64,000 nucleotides of DNA from Methylomagnum ishizawai (GTDB lineage: Bacteria; Pseudomonadota; Gammaproteobacteria; Methylococcales; Methylomonadaceae). Under the pieces are notes generated by a model. The model saw only the letters and a list, made by a program, of their open reading frames with translations, ran no database searches and was not told the DNA's origin. The position numbers were made by a program, and so were the translations under genes. Below, piece after piece: positions 48,401-57,344 of the stretch. The first letter of the stretch is position 1. Each line of letters begins with the position of its first letter. The stretch is from NCBI GenBank assembly GCA_945861705.1, contig CAMAVM010000014.1, positions 1-64,000 of the forward strand, written 5' to 3'.

Positions 48401-48517
48401 ATTCAACGGCCTTTGGCAATCGTAGTCATTGGCGGATTAGTGTCTTCTACTTTTCTTACCTTATTTTTATTGCCTATCCTGTTTAAACGGTTTGGCCTAG
48501 CCAAGGTGGTTGCATAA
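45458..48517 (+). CDS. CusA/CzcA-family heavy-metal efflux RND transporter
   Basis: 1019 residues, 12 transmembrane helices and two large periplasmic loops. N-terminus: FALSQRILILLAVFLLAGGG; the proton-relay helix reads GGLAIAIGMLVDAAVVVVEN (about residue 390-410), with Asp followed by Ala-Ala as in the copper/silver-type group rather than Asp-Gly-Ala of cobalt/zinc CzcA. VSEMLTGTRGDLAVKLFGAD is also typical. I cannot confirm the CusA methionine triad by eye, so the metal stays open. A DUF3240 protein follows, overlapping by 1 bp. Confidence 0.94.
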   Translation: MAGLIRFALSQRILILLAVFLLAGGGYYAFKNIPIDAFPEVSPTQVKIIVKAPGMTPEEVEARITAPIEVDLLGISHQTMLRSIAKYALTDITVDFEEGTDIFWARQQIAERLNTLWGDLPSGVSGGIAPMTTPLGEMFMFSIEGAGLSLMEKRDLLDWVIRPALRTVPGVADVNSLGGTVRSFVVMPDNARLAARGINMDKLISALQTNNRNDGAGRMTEGEEALIVRAEGRIKTLEDVKAIVVDSNQGMSITVGDVADVSIGALTRYGAVSKDGKGEAVTGLVLSLRGANARQTIVGIEEKLAEITPGFPEGVKVKVFYNRGDLVDKAVDTVFHALMEAIVLVVILLILFLGNLRAALTVALALPMAAMVTFILMKFTGMSANLMSLGGLAIAIGMLVDAAVVVVENIITHLAHKEKAERLPRLHVIYRATREVAVPVTSGILIIIIVFLPLLTLQGLEGKLFTPVALTIVYALGGSLILSLSVIPVLASFLLKEVTHEEPWLPRKLLGLYQPALLWCLENSKKLYFIAGGLLVVTALVFTQIGSTFMPTMDEGDIIVQVEKLPSITLEQSVALDGQIQKMLLREIPEITTVVARVGSDELGLDPMGLNETDTFLVLKPKAEWQVSSKEALIEKIRAVMEQMPGISFGFTQPIEMRVSEMLTGTRGDLAVKLFGADLAVLEEKANEIVEILKHIQGSSDVFVKQNSGMQFLQVTIDRSAAGRLGLDGDSIENLLRAQIEGLQLGVVQEGIKRTPLIVRGNSTIASFDNLQITLPNGSHVPITAIAHLKKVEGVVSIGREHGQRFTVIRSNVEGRDLVGFVEEAKQAVAEKVKLPTGYTVAFGGQFENQQRAAATLSLVIPVALGLIFLLLFSTFGSMRQALLVLSNIPLAMVGGVFALWLSGEYLSVPASVGFIALLGIAVLNGVMMVSYFNQLLVTGMDIAKVVVLGSTRRLRPVMMTASIAAFGLIPLLFATGPGSEIQRPLAIVVIGGLVSSTFLTLFLLPILFKRFGLAKVVA

Positions 48518-48819
48518 TGAACAAAGACTGTTTGGTTATAATCAACGCGCCTTCAAGCCTAGAGGAAATGCTGGTCGATTGCCTGTTGACATTGGAATCC
48601 GAACACGGCTTCAACAGCTTTCCCGTCAACGTGCATCATCATGAAAACAAAGGGCTATCGCTGGCTGAACAAGTCAGTGGTCGCCAGAAACAAATTTGTT
48701 TTCAGATCCATGTCGATGAAGATGGGGCTAGGCTTTTGCTTAAGCGGTTACAGGAAGATTTTGCTGGTGCGGGGTTACAGTATTGGGTGATGCCGATGTT
48801 GGAAAGCGGCGATATTTAA
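48517..48819 (+). CDS. DUF3240 family protein, PII-like accessory of the RND operon
   Basis: 100 residues. DUF3240 proteins are small ferredoxin-fold proteins that commonly end czc/cus operons; a regulatory or metal-sensing role is suspected. Visible are NKDCLVIINAPSSLEEMLVD, a His-rich loop (PVNVHHHENKG) that could bind metal, and LLKRLQEDFAGAGLQYWVMP at the C-terminus. The ATG overlaps the pump stop (TAATG). Confidence 0.85.
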   Translation: MNKDCLVIINAPSSLEEMLVDCLLTLESEHGFNSFPVNVHHHENKGLSLAEQVSGRQKQICFQIHVDEDGARLLLKRLQEDFAGAGLQYWVMPMLESGDI

Positions 48820-48831
48820 TGTTCAGCAGAA

Positions 48832-48874
48832 GTAGGGTGCATTTCATGCACCTGGTGCGTGCAACGCACCCTAC
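48832..48874. repeat. Inverted-repeat element, GTAGGGT family (copy 2)
   Basis: Two 21-bp arms with termini GTAGGGTGC and GCACCCTAC, 1 bp apart and matching at about 17 of 21 positions. It lies between the ends of the DUF3240 gene and the convergent methyltransferase gene and could act as a bidirectional terminator. Confidence 0.85.
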
Positions 48875-48899
48875 AGGCCTGGATAGTTACAAAAATTGT

Positions 48900-49508
48900 T
48901 CATGCGAATGTGTTGGCTGACTTTTGCAAAACCAGCAGCCGATTATTCGCTGGCATAGCATTATCTTTCAATAACCTAAGCCCAGTGTGTTCAGCTAAAG
49001 CCATCACCGCTTCAAAATCTCGGATGCCACTCAAAGGATCACGGCTTTTCAACCACTGGTCGAAATTGGCATTGCTGTCGCTGGTGTATTTGCCGTTGTA
49101 GTTAAATGGCCCATAAATGCAAACCGTTGCAGATGGGTTTAGATAAGTTTGAAATCGTTCAAATAGGATTTCAACATTTTGCCAATTCATGATGTGCAAG
49201 GTATTCGCGGTAAAAACTGCATCCACGCCGTCGCAAGGCCAAATTGGACGGGTAACATCAAGAGCTAACGGCTCGCTAAGGTTAGCTAATTGCGCCTCAT
49301 CTCGCCATGCGTTAATGCCTGGGAGATTTGCGATCACATCTGTTGGTTGCCAAATAAGATGCGATAGTTCGCTGGCAAAATAACACGCATGTTGCCCCGT
49401 ACCGCTGCCAATTTCCCAAACAGTTGTTGGTTCACTAAATATCTCCCGAATGACCGCCAAAATAGCTGCTTTATTGTTTTCGCAGGCTTGGGAGTAGGGC
49501 TTATCCAT
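48900..49508 (-). CDS. DUF938 family SAM-dependent methyltransferase
   Basis: 202 residues with a class I methyltransferase core: motif I VWEIGSGTGQHACYFASEL, then LIWQPTDVIANLPGINAW, the acidic end of strand 4 (DAVFTANTLHIMNW) and CIYGPFNYNGKYTSDSNANF. The C-terminus includes RDFEAVMALAEHTGLRLL. This matches the DUF938 family, whose substrate is unknown. The ATG at 49508 starts MDKPYSQACENNK, the common family beginning. It stands alone, convergent with the efflux operon. Confidence 0.9.
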   Translation of the reverse strand: MDKPYSQACENNKAAILAVIREIFSEPTTVWEIGSGTGQHACYFASELSHLIWQPTDVIANLPGINAWRDEAQLANLSEPLALDVTRPIWPCDGVDAVFTANTLHIMNWQNVEILFERFQTYLNPSATVCIYGPFNYNGKYTSDSNANFDQWLKSRDPLSGIRDFEAVMALAEHTGLRLLKDNAMPANNRLLVLQKSANTFA

Positions 49509-49594
49509 CTGTATAGCTGGGAATGTCTGTTGCGGTCAATCGAGGCTGATATTGAGTTGCTACAAGTTTTTATCGCATCAGATCCTAATCTGCG

Positions 49595-49741
49595 CTAAGA
49601 ATCATCGCTATCTAGGTCATCGTCGGATTTGTCAGGTAAAGTGTCATCAGAACTATTCTCATTTGCGCTCACCTTCGTCATAAACACCATCCCTGAAACT
49701 ATTACGATCAGCATTACTGCCTCCATCACTAATTTCATCAT
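49595..49741 (-). CDS. Small secreted acidic protein (48 aa)
   Basis: A 48-codon minus-strand frame not longer than many random frames but with coding signs: GAGGTGA lies five bases before the ATG at 49741; the start MMKLVMEAVMLIVIVSGMVF is a signal-peptide-like hydrophobic stretch ending VSA-NEN, a good cleavage site; and the mature part is strikingly acidic (SDDTLPDKSDDDLDSDDS). A start six bases upstream (MTMMK) is possible. The acidic tail could bind cations. No family recognised. Confidence 0.5.
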   Translation of the reverse strand: MMKLVMEAVMLIVIVSGMVFMTKVSANENSSDDTLPDKSDDDLDSDDS

Positions 49742-49854
49742 TGTCATCACCTCTGTTATGAAGTTTGTAGAGCCAGCAGTAAACTATCGTTCAGTGCGCT
49801 ATAGATTCTGTTTCGACGACTTGTAGACCCCATTCTCCAATCTGTCAATACCTT

Positions 49855-49886
49855 TTCATTGTTTCCACGCTCCAGCGTGAGAACGA
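49855..49886. repeat. Short palindromic repeat, CCACGCTCCAGCGTG type
   Basis: CACGCTCCAGCGTG is a perfect stem with a two-base loop, flanked by TTTC and AGAACG. Such palindromes are widespread dispersed repeats in gammaproteobacteria. A related form is at 41312-41372. The rest of 49748-49981 shows no gene. Confidence 0.6.
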
Positions 49887-49981
49887 ATTTCATACCATTC
49901 CGACGAGGCGAAACACAAAGCGTATTTGGCGATATTTCCCTACGAAACGTGGGGTCAATGACTGTTTTTATTACCGTTTTT

Positions 49982-50602
49982 CTAATCTTCAGAATTAGCT
50001 ATATAATTGATACTAAACAACTCATCCAACGCCTGATGCACCTCATCAATCCCGGTTTTTTTCAAAGCGGAAAATAACTGCGCTGTTAACGGGATGTTAA
50101 TGTCTTTAAGCTCGCGTTGAACTTGCAACAAGGTGTTTTTAGCCGCACCAAAAGTCAATTTATCCGCCTTGGTCAGCAAAATGTGTAACGCCAAGCCGGT
50201 ATGTTGACACCATTCGATCATTTGCCAATCGAATTCGGTTAAGGGATGCCGCACATCCATCACCAAAATAATGGCACACAAGGATTTGCGCTTAGTGAGA
50301 TATATTTCCATTAGCTGATGCCATTTTTGTTTCACATCGACGGGTACTTTGGCATAACCGTAACCAGGTAGATCAACAAAGCGCTGATTTTCATTGATTT
50401 CAAAAAAATTCAGCATTTGCGTCCGGCCTGGGGTTTTGCTCGTCCGTGCCAGGGAATTTTGTCGCGTTAAGGTGTTTATTGCGCTGGATTTACCAGCATT
50501 TGAGCGCCCAGCAAAAGCGATTTCCTTACCCACATCCGGCGGAGTATCTTTGAGACTGGGCGAACTATTCATAAATTTTGCTTGATGATAAACTGGATTC
50601 AT
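49982..50602 (-). CDS. engB: Ribosome biogenesis GTP-binding protein EngB (YihA/YsxC)
   Basis: Essential GTPase for 50S subunit assembly. 206 residues with G1 [20 protein letters not shown]2 [12 protein letters not shown]3 [12 protein letters not shown] and G4 LLTKADKL, plus [11 protein letters not shown] (G5). It is divergent from cytochrome c4 and dsbA, an arrangement also found in pseudomonads. The ATG at 50602 gives [10 protein letters not shown], typical of the family. Confidence 0.96.
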   Translation of the reverse strand: MNPVYHQAKFMNSSPSLKDTPPDVGKEIAFAGRSNAGKSSAINTLTRQNSLARTSKTPGRTQMLNFFEINENQRFVDLPGYGYAKVPVDVKQKWHQLMEIYLTKRKSLCAIILVMDVRHPLTEFDWQMIEWCQHTGLALHILLTKADKLTFGAAKNTLLQVQRELKDINIPLTAQLFSALKKTGIDEVHQALDELFSINYIANSED

Positions 50603-50706
50603 CGCTGTCTCGCTTCGCTGTGGTAAATAAGGTAAAATTTAAGTTGGTTAACGGCCTCGCGCATTAAGGCTACCACACACATAACACGATTCCGAAGGGG
50701 AACCTG

Positions 50707-51408
50707 ATGAAGAAAAACTGGTTGGCACTTTTATTGACACCGACATTTGCACTGGCATTATCCTGCACCGCACCTATTTTACATGCTGAAGATACAGTTG
50801 CCGCAGGTAATAGTGCGGCAGGAAAGAGTAAAGCAAGTTCTTGCGGCGGTTGTCATGGCGAAAATGGCAATAGTGCGATACCTACGTTCCCTAAACTTGC
50901 ACAGCAGCATTCATCCTACTTGCTCAACCAATTACACGCATTTAAGGACGGAAACCGTAACGACCCCGTGATGGCACCCATGGCAATGGCTTTAAGCGAT
51001 GCGGATATGCTTGATATTGCGGCTTATTATTCAGCACAAAGTATTTCAGTAAATCCTGCGCCTACGTTACCGCCAGATGATAATGCTGACGAAGTAGTCG
51101 ATGAAAATAAAGCTAAAGAAACCCTGAAAAACTTGTTGGTTGTCGGAAGTAATCTGTACCGAAACGGCAATCTTACCAGCGAAGTATCGGCTTGTATCGC
51201 CTGTCACGGTCCTGCTGGCGAAGGTAATAAACCCGCTGCATTCCCCGCATTACGGTCACAACATTCCGATTATTTGATAAAAACCCTAACCGATTTTAAG
51301 ACCGGTGCGCGTAGCAATAATCCTGATAACATGATGGTGATGATTGCAAAGAAAATGAGTGATGAGGAAATCAAGGCTGTTTCCTATCACATTTCGACCA
51401 TGAAATAA
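50707..51408 (+). CDS. Dihaem cytochrome c4
   Basis: Periplasmic electron carrier that passes electrons to terminal oxidases. 233 residues: signal peptide (LALLLTPTFALALSCTAPIL, cleavage after HA), first haem site CGGCH (46-50) and second CIACH (163-167), with Met ligands likely in PVMAPMAMALSDADM and NMMVMIAKKMSDEE. The two halves are similar to each other, as in all c4 proteins. The linker between them (NPAPTLPPDDNADEVVDENK) is longer and more acidic than usual. GAAGGGGA lies before the ATG. Confidence 0.94.
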   Translation: MKKNWLALLLTPTFALALSCTAPILHAEDTVAAGNSAAGKSKASSCGGCHGENGNSAIPTFPKLAQQHSSYLLNQLHAFKDGNRNDPVMAPMAMALSDADMLDIAAYYSAQSISVNPAPTLPPDDNADEVVDENKAKETLKNLLVVGSNLYRNGNLTSEVSACIACHGPAGEGNKPAAFPALRSQHSDYLIKTLTDFKTGARSNNPDNMMVMIAKKMSDEEIKAVSYHISTMK

Positions 51409-51507
51409 GCGTTAGTATTTAAGCTGAATTATGAGCAGGTTCATTTCCTATTCATTAAGTTGAACTTATACTGTGACATATAAATTGACCATTTGGAGAC
51501 AAAACCG

Positions 51508-52131
51508 ATGATGAAGAAATTTGCTGGAATTGCAGTATTAGTGTTTTTCTGTTCCTTCTCAGCACTGCTAAGTGCAGAAGAAAAATTAACCTACGAAACC
51601 ATATCTCCTGCACAACCGACCTCCAATCCAGACAAAATTGAGGTTATAGAATTTTTCTGGTACGGCTGTCCGCATTGCTACAGTTTTGAGCCTTCATTAG
51701 CGGCATGGTTAAAAACAAAGCCGAAAAATGTCGATTTCATCCGTATACCTGCGGTATTTAATGAGCAATGGGGCAAACATGCTAAAGCTTATTTTGTTGC
51801 TGAAGCTTTAGGCGTTGTTGATGCAGTCCATGCCGATTTTTTTGATGCCATCCAAGAGAAAAAGCAAACCCTTGAAACAGAAGATGAATTAGCCAAATTC
51901 TTTGCCGCCCACGGCGTTAAAGATGCGGATTTCCGTGAGACTTATAACTCTTTCATCATTGATTCAAAAATGCGCCAAGCACCAGCTCTTGCTGCAAAGT
52001 ACGGTATAACTGGCGTTCCGGCAATAATCGTTAACGGCAAATACAGAACCAATGGAACTTTGGCGGGATCTCAAGAAAAAATGACTGATGTAATGAATGA
52101 GCTTATTAAAAAAGAAAGCAGCGGGAAATAA
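51508..52131 (+). CDS. dsbA: Thiol:disulfide interchange protein DsbA
   Basis: Periplasmic oxidase that forms disulfides, reoxidised by DsbB. 207 residues: signal peptide (FAGIAVLVFFCSFSALLSA), thioredoxin fold with active site CPHC (54-57, FFWYGCPHCYSFE), and the cis-proline loop GITGVPAIIVNGKY. I use the ATG at 51508 with GGAG ten bases upstream; a TTG at 51493 is in frame. It follows cytochrome c4 by 99 bp; disulfide and cytochrome genes commonly neighbour each other here. Confidence 0.95.
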   Translation: MMKKFAGIAVLVFFCSFSALLSAEEKLTYETISPAQPTSNPDKIEVIEFFWYGCPHCYSFEPSLAAWLKTKPKNVDFIRIPAVFNEQWGKHAKAYFVAEALGVVDAVHADFFDAIQEKKQTLETEDELAKFFAAHGVKDADFRETYNSFIIDSKMRQAPALAAKYGITGVPAIIVNGKYRTNGTLAGSQEKMTDVMNELIKKESSGK

Positions 52132-52236
52132 TACCAGTCCCCAAAAGTTGTTATAGGAATCCACTCACCTTCAACATTACCTGAAATCCGGTTTCCGTTC
52201 GCTAATGATGTGGGAAAAGAGTAGCTGTTTGCAAAA

Positions 52237-52803
52237 CTACCAAGTCAAATCATCAGGTACTTGGTAAGCTGCATAGGGGTCTTCTTGTTCAGCAAGCTGT
52301 TGATTCAACATATTAAATACGATAACACTGGTTTCATCACGTAATTTGATTTTACCAGCGACTTCGGCGGAGACTATTTCATATTGCTTGCCTAATCGTA
52401 CAATCGCTAATTGTCCTTGGGTAATCTGTACGCGTTGGATTTTTGATACGTACAAAGTCTTTACCTTGTTGTTATCGGTAAAGTGATAAGCCAAGCCTTC
52501 ATCGAGCTGATCGGCAAGTGCCTTATCTTTGGGTAACCGGTTTTGCTCAATCAGCTGCTTAACTTGCGCGGCAAGTTGTTTACGCTCTTCTTCCTGCTTG
52601 CGCTGTTGATTAAGTTCGCGGTCTTTTTCGGCTTGTTCTAGCCGTACTTTTTGAGCCTGTTGTTTTAAATCATCGGTAACCGCTGTCTTATTGTGCTGCT
52701 GTTGCTTTGCTTGCTTATGTTTTTCCGATTTTACGGCTTTTGCCTGCCCAGAACCGACCAATCCGGATTTTAACAATTGCTCTTGTAATGACAATTTTGC
52801 CAT
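52237..52803 (-). CDS. DUF2058 family protein (YaiL-like nucleoprotein)
   Basis: 188 residues. Begins MAKLSLQEQLLKSGLVGSGQ, the family hallmark, then a long basic/Gln-rich charged coiled coil (about 35-90) and a folded C-terminal half (AYHFTDNNKVKTLYVSK, QLAIVRLGKQYEIVS, VAGKIKLRD). The family is described as nucleoid- or RNA-associated, without a defined function. The frame continues to 52872 but the conserved start is the ATG at 52803. Confidence 0.88.
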   Translation of the reverse strand: MAKLSLQEQLLKSGLVGSGQAKAVKSEKHKQAKQQQHNKTAVTDDLKQQAQKVRLEQAEKDRELNQQRKQEEERKQLAAQVKQLIEQNRLPKDKALADQLDEGLAYHFTDNNKVKTLYVSKIQRVQITQGQLAIVRLGKQYEIVSAEVAGKIKLRDETSVIVFNMLNQQLAEQEDPYAAYQVPDDLTW

Positions 52804-53024
52804 ATTGACTACTCCACGAAACGGTACATTGCATTCTACAGCCCCAAGCGCAGAGGTCAAAAAATTAATCAAGCAGACAGCAAGATATATTTTTGATGCC
52901 TACTATCATCAAAAAGTGATGACAAACATTCGTTACATGTAGGAATTTTTCCTTTTTTGCCGGATAACTGGTTATGTGCTTTCCTTTTGGCTAGACTGCT
53001 TTAATTTTGCTGTTTTGACAGGTT

Positions 53025-55376
53025 ATGAAGACGAACAAGAATAAATTTTTTCCTGCATTATGCCTTATTGCATTTAACGGCATTGTGTTAGCGGAAGAAC
53101 AGACTGCGATTGAGTTGGAAGCGGTTGAGGTTATCGGTGTAACGCCGTTGCAGGGCAGTAATTTGTCTGCCGAAAAAATCCCCGCGAATGTACAAACGGT
53201 GAATGCCGACCAACTTAAAAAAGCGCAGACGATTTCCCTGTCCGATTATATCAACCGTTATCTGGGCAGCGTGAGCGTCAACGAGGCACAAAACAACCCC
53301 CTGCAGCCGGATATTTATTATCGCGGCTTTGTGGCCTCGCCCTTGTTGGGTTTGCCACAGGGTTTATCGACCTACGTGAACGGTGTCCGATTTAACGAAC
53401 CGTTCGGGGATAGTGTCAACTGGGATTTAATTCCGCAGGGCGCAATTGACAGCATGGCTTTATATCCTGGTTCCAATCCGGTTTACGGCTTGAACAGCCT
53501 GGGTGGTTCCATTTCCATCAAAACCAAAACCGGTTTTTCTGCGCCACACCATCAAATTGAAGCTTATGGCGGTTCTTGGGACAGGCATTCTGAGGAACTG
53601 ACCACGGGCTGGAACAATGGCACGTGGGGTTATTTCCTGGATTTGCATCACTTTGAGGAAAACGGCTGGCGACCTTTCTCACCCAGCAAGGCCGACCAAG
53701 CCTTTGGCACGTTAAGCTGGCGCGGCGATAAAGGTTCTTTCGATTTAACACTGGGCGGCAATGACAACCGATTAAGAGGCAACGGCGCAGCGCCGGTGCA
53801 ATTGCAAGCTATAGACCGAAAAGCAGTTTTTACCCATCCCGACCAAACCGTGACCCGAATGTTTTTCTCCGAGTTGGAAGGTAATTATGATCTTACCAAT
53901 GACATTCAACTGAGCGGTAATGCTTATTTTCGCCAAAATCGAATCAAGACCTTCAATGGCGATGACAGCGATTTTGAAGCGTGCAATGAAAATGATCCAA
54001 ATTCCCTGATGTGTGATGAAGACGGTGGCAATGTTATCAGTATTGACAATCAACTGGTCAGGGCGGATGAGGTACTGGCTAACAATGATGATCCAGGCGC
54101 AACCAATAACACCAGCGCCACTCAAATGCGTAGCCGTGGCGGCACTTTGCAAGCGACCTTCAACCAGGATTTATTTAAACATCAGAATAATTTAGTCGTC
54201 GGTGTCAGTTACGACAACGCCAATGTGCATTTTGCCTCCGATACCGAACTGGCAAGGCTGACCGATGACAGGGGCACGGTAGGCAGTGGTATTTTTGTGG
54301 ATGAATCCAAAGTTCGCTTACACACCAATACGTCTACTGTAGGGGTATTTTTGACCGATAGTTTTTCAATTACCGATAAGCTCACAGCAACTATCGGAGG
54401 ACGTTATAACTACAGCCATATCAATATGGAGGATCAGTATATTAACGATCCTGAAAAAAATCTAAATGGCTCGCATACGTATGAAAGGTTAAATCCATCG
54501 GCAGGGTTGACTTACCAAGCCTTGGATAATTTGAATGTCTATGGCAGCTACAGCGAATCCTCACGCATACCAACACCCATGGAATTAAGCTGCGCGGATC
54601 CTGAAGCGCCTTGTCGTTTGCCGAATGCATTTGTTGCCGACCCACCTTTGCAACAAGTGGTGGCCAAAACCTGGGAGACTGGCGTTAGGGGCGACCTAAA
54701 CCGCTTTATTCCACATGACGGCGATTTAAAATGGAATCTGGGGTTCTTTCATACCATCAACCATGCCGATATTATTTTTAATCGCGGTGGCGACAGTGTG
54801 TCCGAGGGCTTCTTTAGTAATGTCGGGCAAACTCGCCGTTACGGGATCGAAACAGGTGCAACAGCAAATTTTCCGCAGTTGTTGAGCAGTATTGACGACT
54901 GGCATTTTTCGACCAACTACACCTACTTAAATGCGCGGTTTCAAGATAGCTTCGATATACAGCATCCCACTGCCGTGGATGCCAATGGTGATCCTATTCG
55001 CGCCATTGTAGGTAATGGCGACAGAATTCCCGGCATTCCTGAACATATTTTTAAGGCTTCTATCGGCGTTGATCTTTGGAAAAAATTGTCACTGGGGATA
55101 AATGGCACTTATAGCGGGAATAAGGTATTCAGGGGCGATGAAGCCAATCTTACACCTAAATTGTCTGGGTACTGGCTATTTAATGCGACGGCGGAATACA
55201 AGGTCACGGAGAACTTCACCTTATTTGGCAAGCTGGATAATATCTTTGATACCCACTACAACTCATTCGGGGTTTTTGGGGTAGCAAACGAAGTGTTGCC
55301 AGGATTTAATGATGGACGATTTGTATCCCCAGGCGCACCCCGTGGCGGCTGGATTGGGGTGCGGTTGAGTTTGTAA
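53025..55376 (+). CDS. TonB-dependent outer-membrane receptor
   Basis: 783 residues: signal peptide (FFPALCLIAFNGIVLAEE), TonB-box-like EAVEVIG, plug domain (KIPANVQTVNADQLKKAQTI, YYRGFVASPLLGLPQGLSTY, YPGSNPVYGLNSLGGSISIK) and a 22-strand barrel ending GGWIGVRLSL with the terminal hydrophobic residue for BAM recognition. The plug has the PQGLSTYVNGVRFNEPFGD motif of a receptor subgroup with unknown ligand. No ligand-specific neighbours (no siderophore, FecR or sigma factor genes) are adjacent, so the substrate cannot be named. It is not near the orphan FecI-like sigma factor. Confidence 0.92.
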   Translation: MKTNKNKFFPALCLIAFNGIVLAEEQTAIELEAVEVIGVTPLQGSNLSAEKIPANVQTVNADQLKKAQTISLSDYINRYLGSVSVNEAQNNPLQPDIYYRGFVASPLLGLPQGLSTYVNGVRFNEPFGDSVNWDLIPQGAIDSMALYPGSNPVYGLNSLGGSISIKTKTGFSAPHHQIEAYGGSWDRHSEELTTGWNNGTWGYFLDLHHFEENGWRPFSPSKADQAFGTLSWRGDKGSFDLTLGGNDNRLRGNGAAPVQLQAIDRKAVFTHPDQTVTRMFFSELEGNYDLTNDIQLSGNAYFRQNRIKTFNGDDSDFEACNENDPNSLMCDEDGGNVISIDNQLVRADEVLANNDDPGATNNTSATQMRSRGGTLQATFNQDLFKHQNNLVVGVSYDNANVHFASDTELARLTDDRGTVGSGIFVDESKVRLHTNTSTVGVFLTDSFSITDKLTATIGGRYNYSHINMEDQYINDPEKNLNGSHTYERLNPSAGLTYQALDNLNVYGSYSESSRIPTPMELSCADPEAPCRLPNAFVADPPLQQVVAKTWETGVRGDLNRFIPHDGDLKWNLGFFHTINHADIIFNRGGDSVSEGFFSNVGQTRRYGIETGATANFPQLLSSIDDWHFSTNYTYLNARFQDSFDIQHPTAVDANGDPIRAIVGNGDRIPGIPEHIFKASIGVDLWKKLSLGINGTYSGNKVFRGDEANLTPKLSGYWLFNATAEYKVTENFTLFGKLDNIFDTHYNSFGVFGVANEVLPGFNDGRFVSPGAPRGGWIGVRLSL

Positions 55377-55457
55377 AGGCACTAAAATGGATGGCGATGG
55401 TGAACCGTGCAAACGGCAACTCTAATAGATGACCACCACGCCGTGTCTCCACTGCTA

Positions 55458-57344
55458 TTACAATTCAACACGGATACCAAGCTCAATAACCCGATCCACC
55501 GGAATTTTGAAAAATTCAATCGCGCTGGATGAGTTCTGGAACAAGAAACGAGACAACGGCCTGCGCCAGGCAGGCATCTGGCTGCTACGGCGGAACGAGA
55601 TAAATTCCCTGCCAACAAAAAACGATACTTTTTTCGGATCGGTGTCCAATCCTTGCTGCATACATAATTCCAACGCCCGCCGCACGTCTTGAGGCTGTTT
55701 AAAACCAAAATAGAGTTTTACCCGATAAAACTGCCTATTTTCTCCGTAAGACCGGATTTTAACCCGATGCGCCTCGTCAACATAAGGTTCGTCTTTGGTG
55801 ACGATGGTCAGCACAATGATCTGCTCATGCAGGACATGGTTGTGTTCAAAGTTATGTAAGAATACTTGCGGTACGCCATGTAGGCTTCGGGTCAAATAAA
55901 TCGCGGTACCTGGTACTGTCGCTGGCGGATTTTTTTGCAATGCTGTTTCAAAATCCTCGAACAATACGCGCTTTTCGTTTTGACGTTCTGTTAACATCTG
56001 GCGGCCTTTAATCCAGGTTGTCATAGTCAGGAACAACACCGTAGCAACCGCCAGTGGCAACCAACCACCTGTCGGAATTTTTAGGCTATTGGAAGAGAAA
56101 AACAGCACGTCGATGACTAAAAAGCTCGACAAAAAAATCACGCTAGCGGTTGTTTTCCATTTCCAAAGCGCGTTCATGACGATGAAGGCTAGGATGGTAT
56201 CGATAATCATGGTGCCGGTAACAGCGATACCGTAAGCAGAAGCAAGTGCGGACGAGGATTGAAAACTTAACACCAGCACGAATACGGAAAACATCAGCAG
56301 CCAATTAACGGCAGGCACATACACTTGCCCCATTTCGTCGCCGGAGGTATGAAAAATATCCATGCGCGGGCAGTAACCCAATTGAATCGCTTGTCGTGTA
56401 ATCGAAAACGCCCCTGAGATCACCGCTTGCGAGGCGATGACGGTCGCCAACGTCGATAAGATCAGTAACGGATACAGTGCCCAAGTTGGTGCCAGCAGAT
56501 AGAAGGGGTTTTGTATTGCTTCAGGATGCCCAATTAACAACGCACCTTGTCCAAAATAGTTCATCAACAGTGCCGGAAATACGAAACCAAACCAGGCGTA
56601 ACGGATCGGTATTAGGCCGAAATGCCCCATATCAGCGTACAACGCCTCAGCGCCAGTGATCGCCAGCACCACTGCACCCATAATCAAAAATCCGCGCCAG
56701 CCAAGTTCCCACAGCAAATGCACCGCATAATAAGGGTTGACGGCCATCAACACGCTCGGCTCTTGGATAATATTGACCACACCCATGACCGCCAGCGCAA
56801 CAAACCAGAAGCACATCACGGGCGCGAAAATTTTACCGACAGCACCAGTCCCTCTGGCTTGGATGATGAACAACACACTCAATACCGCAATAGTAATGGG
56901 CAATACATAATGTTCCAATTGGGGGGCGACGACTTGCAAACCTTCTACCGCACTGAGTACGGAAATTGCCGGCGTAATAATACAATCGCCGTAAAACAAC
57001 GCCGCACCGAGCAAGCCGATGGTGACGATAAAATGCATTTTGCTGGGATTGTCGTGCGAGCCATGCAACGCCAACGTCATCAACGCCATGATGCCACCTT
57101 CGCCTTTGTTGTCGGCACGCATAATGAAAATGGCGTATTTGGTGGTCACTACCAACGTCAATGACCAAAAAATCAGCGATAACACGCCCAAAACATGGTT
57201 TTCATCAATCGGCAAACCACCGTGGAAGACTTCTTTGAGTGCATATAAGGGGCTGGTGCCAATATCGCCGAAAACGACACCAATTGCGCCCAGAGCAAGC
57301 GTGGTCAGTTGTTGCTTGGAATGATTTTCTGAGTTTGCGGACAT
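55458..57344 (-). CDS. kup: Low-affinity potassium uptake protein Kup
   Basis: Proton-coupled K+ symporter. 628 residues, normal length. Signature start LALGAIGVVFGDIGTSPLYA, followed by VIMRADNKGEGGIMAL-like FIMRADNKGEGGIMALMTLA and ALFYGDCIITPAISVLSAVE; about 12 helices to residue 450 and a cytosolic C-terminal domain (TAIYLTRSLHGVPQVFLHNF). It is transcribed toward the TonB-receptor gene end to end (convergent). Confidence 0.96.
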   Translation of the reverse strand: MSANSENHSKQQLTTLALGAIGVVFGDIGTSPLYALKEVFHGGLPIDENHVLGVLSLIFWSLTLVVTTKYAIFIMRADNKGEGGIMALMTLALHGSHDNPSKMHFIVTIGLLGAALFYGDCIITPAISVLSAVEGLQVVAPQLEHYVLPITIAVLSVLFIIQARGTGAVGKIFAPVMCFWFVALAVMGVVNIIQEPSVLMAVNPYYAVHLLWELGWRGFLIMGAVVLAITGAEALYADMGHFGLIPIRYAWFGFVFPALLMNYFGQGALLIGHPEAIQNPFYLLAPTWALYPLLILSTLATVIASQAVISGAFSITRQAIQLGYCPRMDIFHTSGDEMGQVYVPAVNWLLMFSVFVLVLSFQSSSALASAYGIAVTGTMIIDTILAFIVMNALWKWKTTASVIFLSSFLVIDVLFFSSNSLKIPTGGWLPLAVATVLFLTMTTWIKGRQMLTERQNEKRVLFEDFETALQKNPPATVPGTAIYLTRSLHGVPQVFLHNFEHNHVLHEQIIVLTIVTKDEPYVDEAHRVKIRSYGENRQFYRVKLYFGFKQPQDVRRALELCMQQGLDTDPKKVSFFVGREFISFRRSSQMPAWRRPLSRFLFQNSSSAIEFFKIPVDRVIELGIRVEL

